This document shows, one piece after another, positions 32,169-33,828 of a DNA stretch of 33,828 nt. The translations under genes and the position numbers were made by a program. This DNA comes from Legionellales bacterium (GTDB lineage: Bacteria; Pseudomonadota; Gammaproteobacteria; Comchoanobacterales; Comchoanobacteraceae), in NCBI GenBank assembly GCA_002690495.1, contig NZEV01000022.1:1-33828 (forward strand), in the 5' to 3' direction. Below the pieces are notes generated by a model. That model did not search any database, was not told the DNA's origin, and saw nothing but the letters and a program-made list of their open reading frames with translations. The stretch's first letter is position 1, and every line of letters begins with the position of its first letter.

Positions 32169-33828
32169 ATGCACTCTAACAATGTGGACTCTAAATTAGG
32201 TCTATCAGATAATAATCAACCTTTAGACAAAGATCCCTATTCGTTCTTAAAACAATCAATTAAATTATTCTGGTTTAATGATACTCCATCTGCGCTTGCG
32301 AACAGATGGTTTGAATTAATTTTTATTTTATTATTAATGTGCGCATCTGCTGTGTGCAGCTACTATTTTGCTATCCATATCGGTTTGTATATGGAAGCTT
32401 ACCAGTTAGATGTTTTAGATCAGGTCATCCGCAATGCAATTATACTCGGATCTATATTGATCGCAAACACATGGATTGAAACGACTTTAATCAGCTGTTG
32501 TAAAATACTTGCATTTAAATGGAAGCTGAAATTAATTAGTTATCTAGGTGATAAATTTGCTAACATCCAGTCAGTTAATTATTCAATTATAGAAGAAACA
32601 AAACCAAAGGATCCAAAAGGGCCACCATCTCCTTCTACTGCAATTGCACAGACCCTTGTTAATGTATCTAGTGAAATTGTATCTGATTTTTTTGAAATCA
32701 GTATTGTGTTATTCAGTTGTGTCGTTCAATTAGTGCCTGCATCAGTCATTTTATTTGCTATTTATCCAATGTTACCATTATATTTGCTCATGACATGTAC
32801 TCTATTAATTTATGGGTTACATCTCATATCAAAAATATTAGAAGCGCCAAACCAAGAATCTGAAAATGCAAGACTGGAAGTAGTGACCTCTATTTTACCT
32901 CTTGAAACACCATCCACACTTTCAAACAAGTCTGAGATTGTGAATTTTATCTGTGAATCAATAGACAACTCGAGTAGTAGATTATTAGTTTCGAAACTAA
33001 AGTATTATAAAGCAAAATACTACTTTGATTTATTCAACGATTTTTCAACCAACCTCTCTATTGATGGTATCATCATTATACTCGGACCAATTGCAAAAAC
33101 ATTATCATGGTCATTTAGCACATTTTTTAGAACTGCTGAATCAATGGCATTATTTGCAAGACATGCTCTAAAAATCAACTTTTACCATACTAAATGGATC
33201 AGCTTAATTGCAAGAAGTAACATCATAATGGATTTATTAAAAAAAGCAGGGATCAATGACATTAACGATAATGATTATATGAATCATGAAAGTAAAGTAG
33301 AATATACTAAAGCAAAAAATCTTAAAGTGGATTTAAAAACCACATTTCACACTTTTTTAACTGGTAATCAAGTTACTTTTGAAAAGGGTTGGAACATTTT
33401 CAAAGGTAAGTCTGGCTGCGGTAAATCGACATTACTTTCCTCACTATCTGCGACTAATTCAATTGGTGTACGTGGGAATATTTATATGCCCTACGCTCAA
33501 TCCGAGGCTCAAGATCAATGCTTGAGCTGTGCTCAAGAGGATTTTACAACACTCAAAAATATTCCAGGTTCAACATTAAAAGATTATTTACTCTCTCAAT
33601 GCACTAGTCTTTTAGGGATTGAACCACCAAAAAATGAAAATAATTCTCACCACCAAAGTGGTAACTTGAATTTGTTTGAGAGAAGTCAGCTTTCTCCTGA
33701 GATTAAAGTAGAGATCAACTCATTGATTCAAAAGACGCTTGATGGCCTAGAACTAGGCAGCTTTAAGACACTATTGAAACAGTCACCAAATTCATTAAAC
33801 CCATCTGTTGGTGAAAGACAAAGATTGA
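32169..33828 (+). CDS. SbmA/YddA-like ABC transporter, permease plus ATP-binding (partial at 3' end)
   Basis: The reading frame is open for 553 codons to the window edge, so the C-terminus is missing. The N-terminal membrane domain follows the ABC_membrane_2 pattern of SbmA, YddA and peroxisomal ABCD proteins (SIKLFWFNDTPSALANRWFE, then several hydrophobic helices). The ATP-binding part has Walker A GKSGCGKST (413-421) and a signature VGERQ (547-551). Between them is a longer than usual stretch with SHHQ and PPKNENN, and the family's NxDQRI motif appears as SPSTAI (154-159). GGAG lies about 8 nt before the ATG. Substrates of relatives include antimicrobial peptides and cobalamin; here unknown. 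Confidence 0.8.
   Translation, partial: MHSNNVDSKLGLSDNNQPLDKDPYSFLKQSIKLFWFNDTPSALANRWFELIFILLLMCASAVCSYYFAIHIGLYMEAYQLDVLDQVIRNAIILGSILIANTWIETTLISCCKILAFKWKLKLISYLGDKFANIQSVNYSIIEETKPKDPKGPPSPSTAIAQTLVNVSSEIVSDFFEISIVLFSCVVQLVPASVILFAIYPMLPLYLLMTCTLLIYGLHLISKILEAPNQESENARLEVVTSILPLETPSTLSNKSEIVNFICESIDNSSSRLLVSKLKYYKAKYYFDLFNDFSTNLSIDGIIIILGPIAKTLSWSFSTFFRTAESMALFARHALKINFYHTKWISLIARSNIIMDLLKKAGINDINDNDYMNHESKVEYTKAKNLKVDLKTTFHTFLTGNQVTFEKGWNIFKGKSGCGKSTLLSSLSATNSIGVRGNIYMPYAQSEAQDQCLSCAQEDFTTLKNIPGSTLKDYLLSQCTSLLGIEPPKNENNSHHQSGNLNLFERSQLSPEIKVEINSLIQKTLDGLELGSFKTLLKQSPNSLNPSVGERQRL

Noticed and set aside
1-33828. CRISPR arrays, insertion sequences, integrases or prophage
   Set aside because: No regularly spaced repeats, transposase-like proteins, terminal repeats or phage genes were seen; the island lacks visible mobility genes.

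Overview
The window is one compact, AT-rich chromosomal segment (about one third G+C by eye) from a gammaproteobacterium. The lineage is indicated by the yibN-grxC-secB order, MiaE, an RluB-type pseudouridine synthase, BolA, HldD, a bacterial tRNA-Leu(CAA), and the System I cytochrome c maturation genes. LpxK, MsbA and HldD show a Gram-negative outer membrane with lipid A and heptose-containing core. Gene packing is tight: coupled overlaps of 1 to 28 nt, tail-to-tail overlaps, and no gene-free stretch above about 130 bp. Low G+C, small spacers, minimal Tat components and several large unrecognised ORFs suggest a streamlined and perhaps host-associated genome. That lifestyle is an inference.

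Layout. 1-118: partial tRNA-Arg-like gene and tRNA-Ser(GCT), both minus. 189-3966 (minus): yibN-like rhodanese, grxC, secB, msbA, lpxK as one coupled envelope/redox operon. 4051-5859 (plus): rmuC and an unknown 225-aa ORF. 5860-9308 (minus): AapJ/Q/M-like amino-acid uptake genes with an unknown membrane ORF inserted and no ATPase gene. 9375-10505 (plus): isovaleryl-CoA-dehydrogenase-like gene, then tRNA-Leu(CAA). 10655-15892 (minus): an SDR followed by ccmC-ccmD-ccmE-ccmF-ccmG and a 2OG-Fe(II) oxygenase. The 39-aa ccmD is easily missed. 15960-18090 (minus): gpmI and miaE.

18176-22871 (plus) is the accessory part: three unrecognised ORFs (300, 313 and 908 aa) with their own promoters, a promoter-proximal dyad, coiled coils and polar C-termini. 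The last one runs into the 3' end of a shortened rluB. It is the best candidate for undescribed biology here, possibly effector-like. 22858-24530: divergent rluB and hldD. 24508-27432: an alpha/beta hydrolase (minus), then LysM-L,D-transpeptidase and a reordered tatC-tatA-tatB set (plus). 27441-29436 (minus): an unknown 427-aa membrane protein and a YciO-type protein. 29490-30277 (plus): yciB and bolA. 30260-32042 (minus): a Bcp/PrxQ peroxiredoxin and nhaA. 32169 to the window end (plus): an SbmA/YddA-like ABC transporter that is cut off by the window edge.

Several genes form functional groups: lipid A flipping and phosphorylation (msbA, lpxK) with heptose supply (hldD); export (secB, tat); periplasmic redox and cytochrome c assembly (ccm genes); and thiol redox control (grxC, yibN, bcp). 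No CRISPR array, insertion sequence, transposase, integrase or phage gene was seen.
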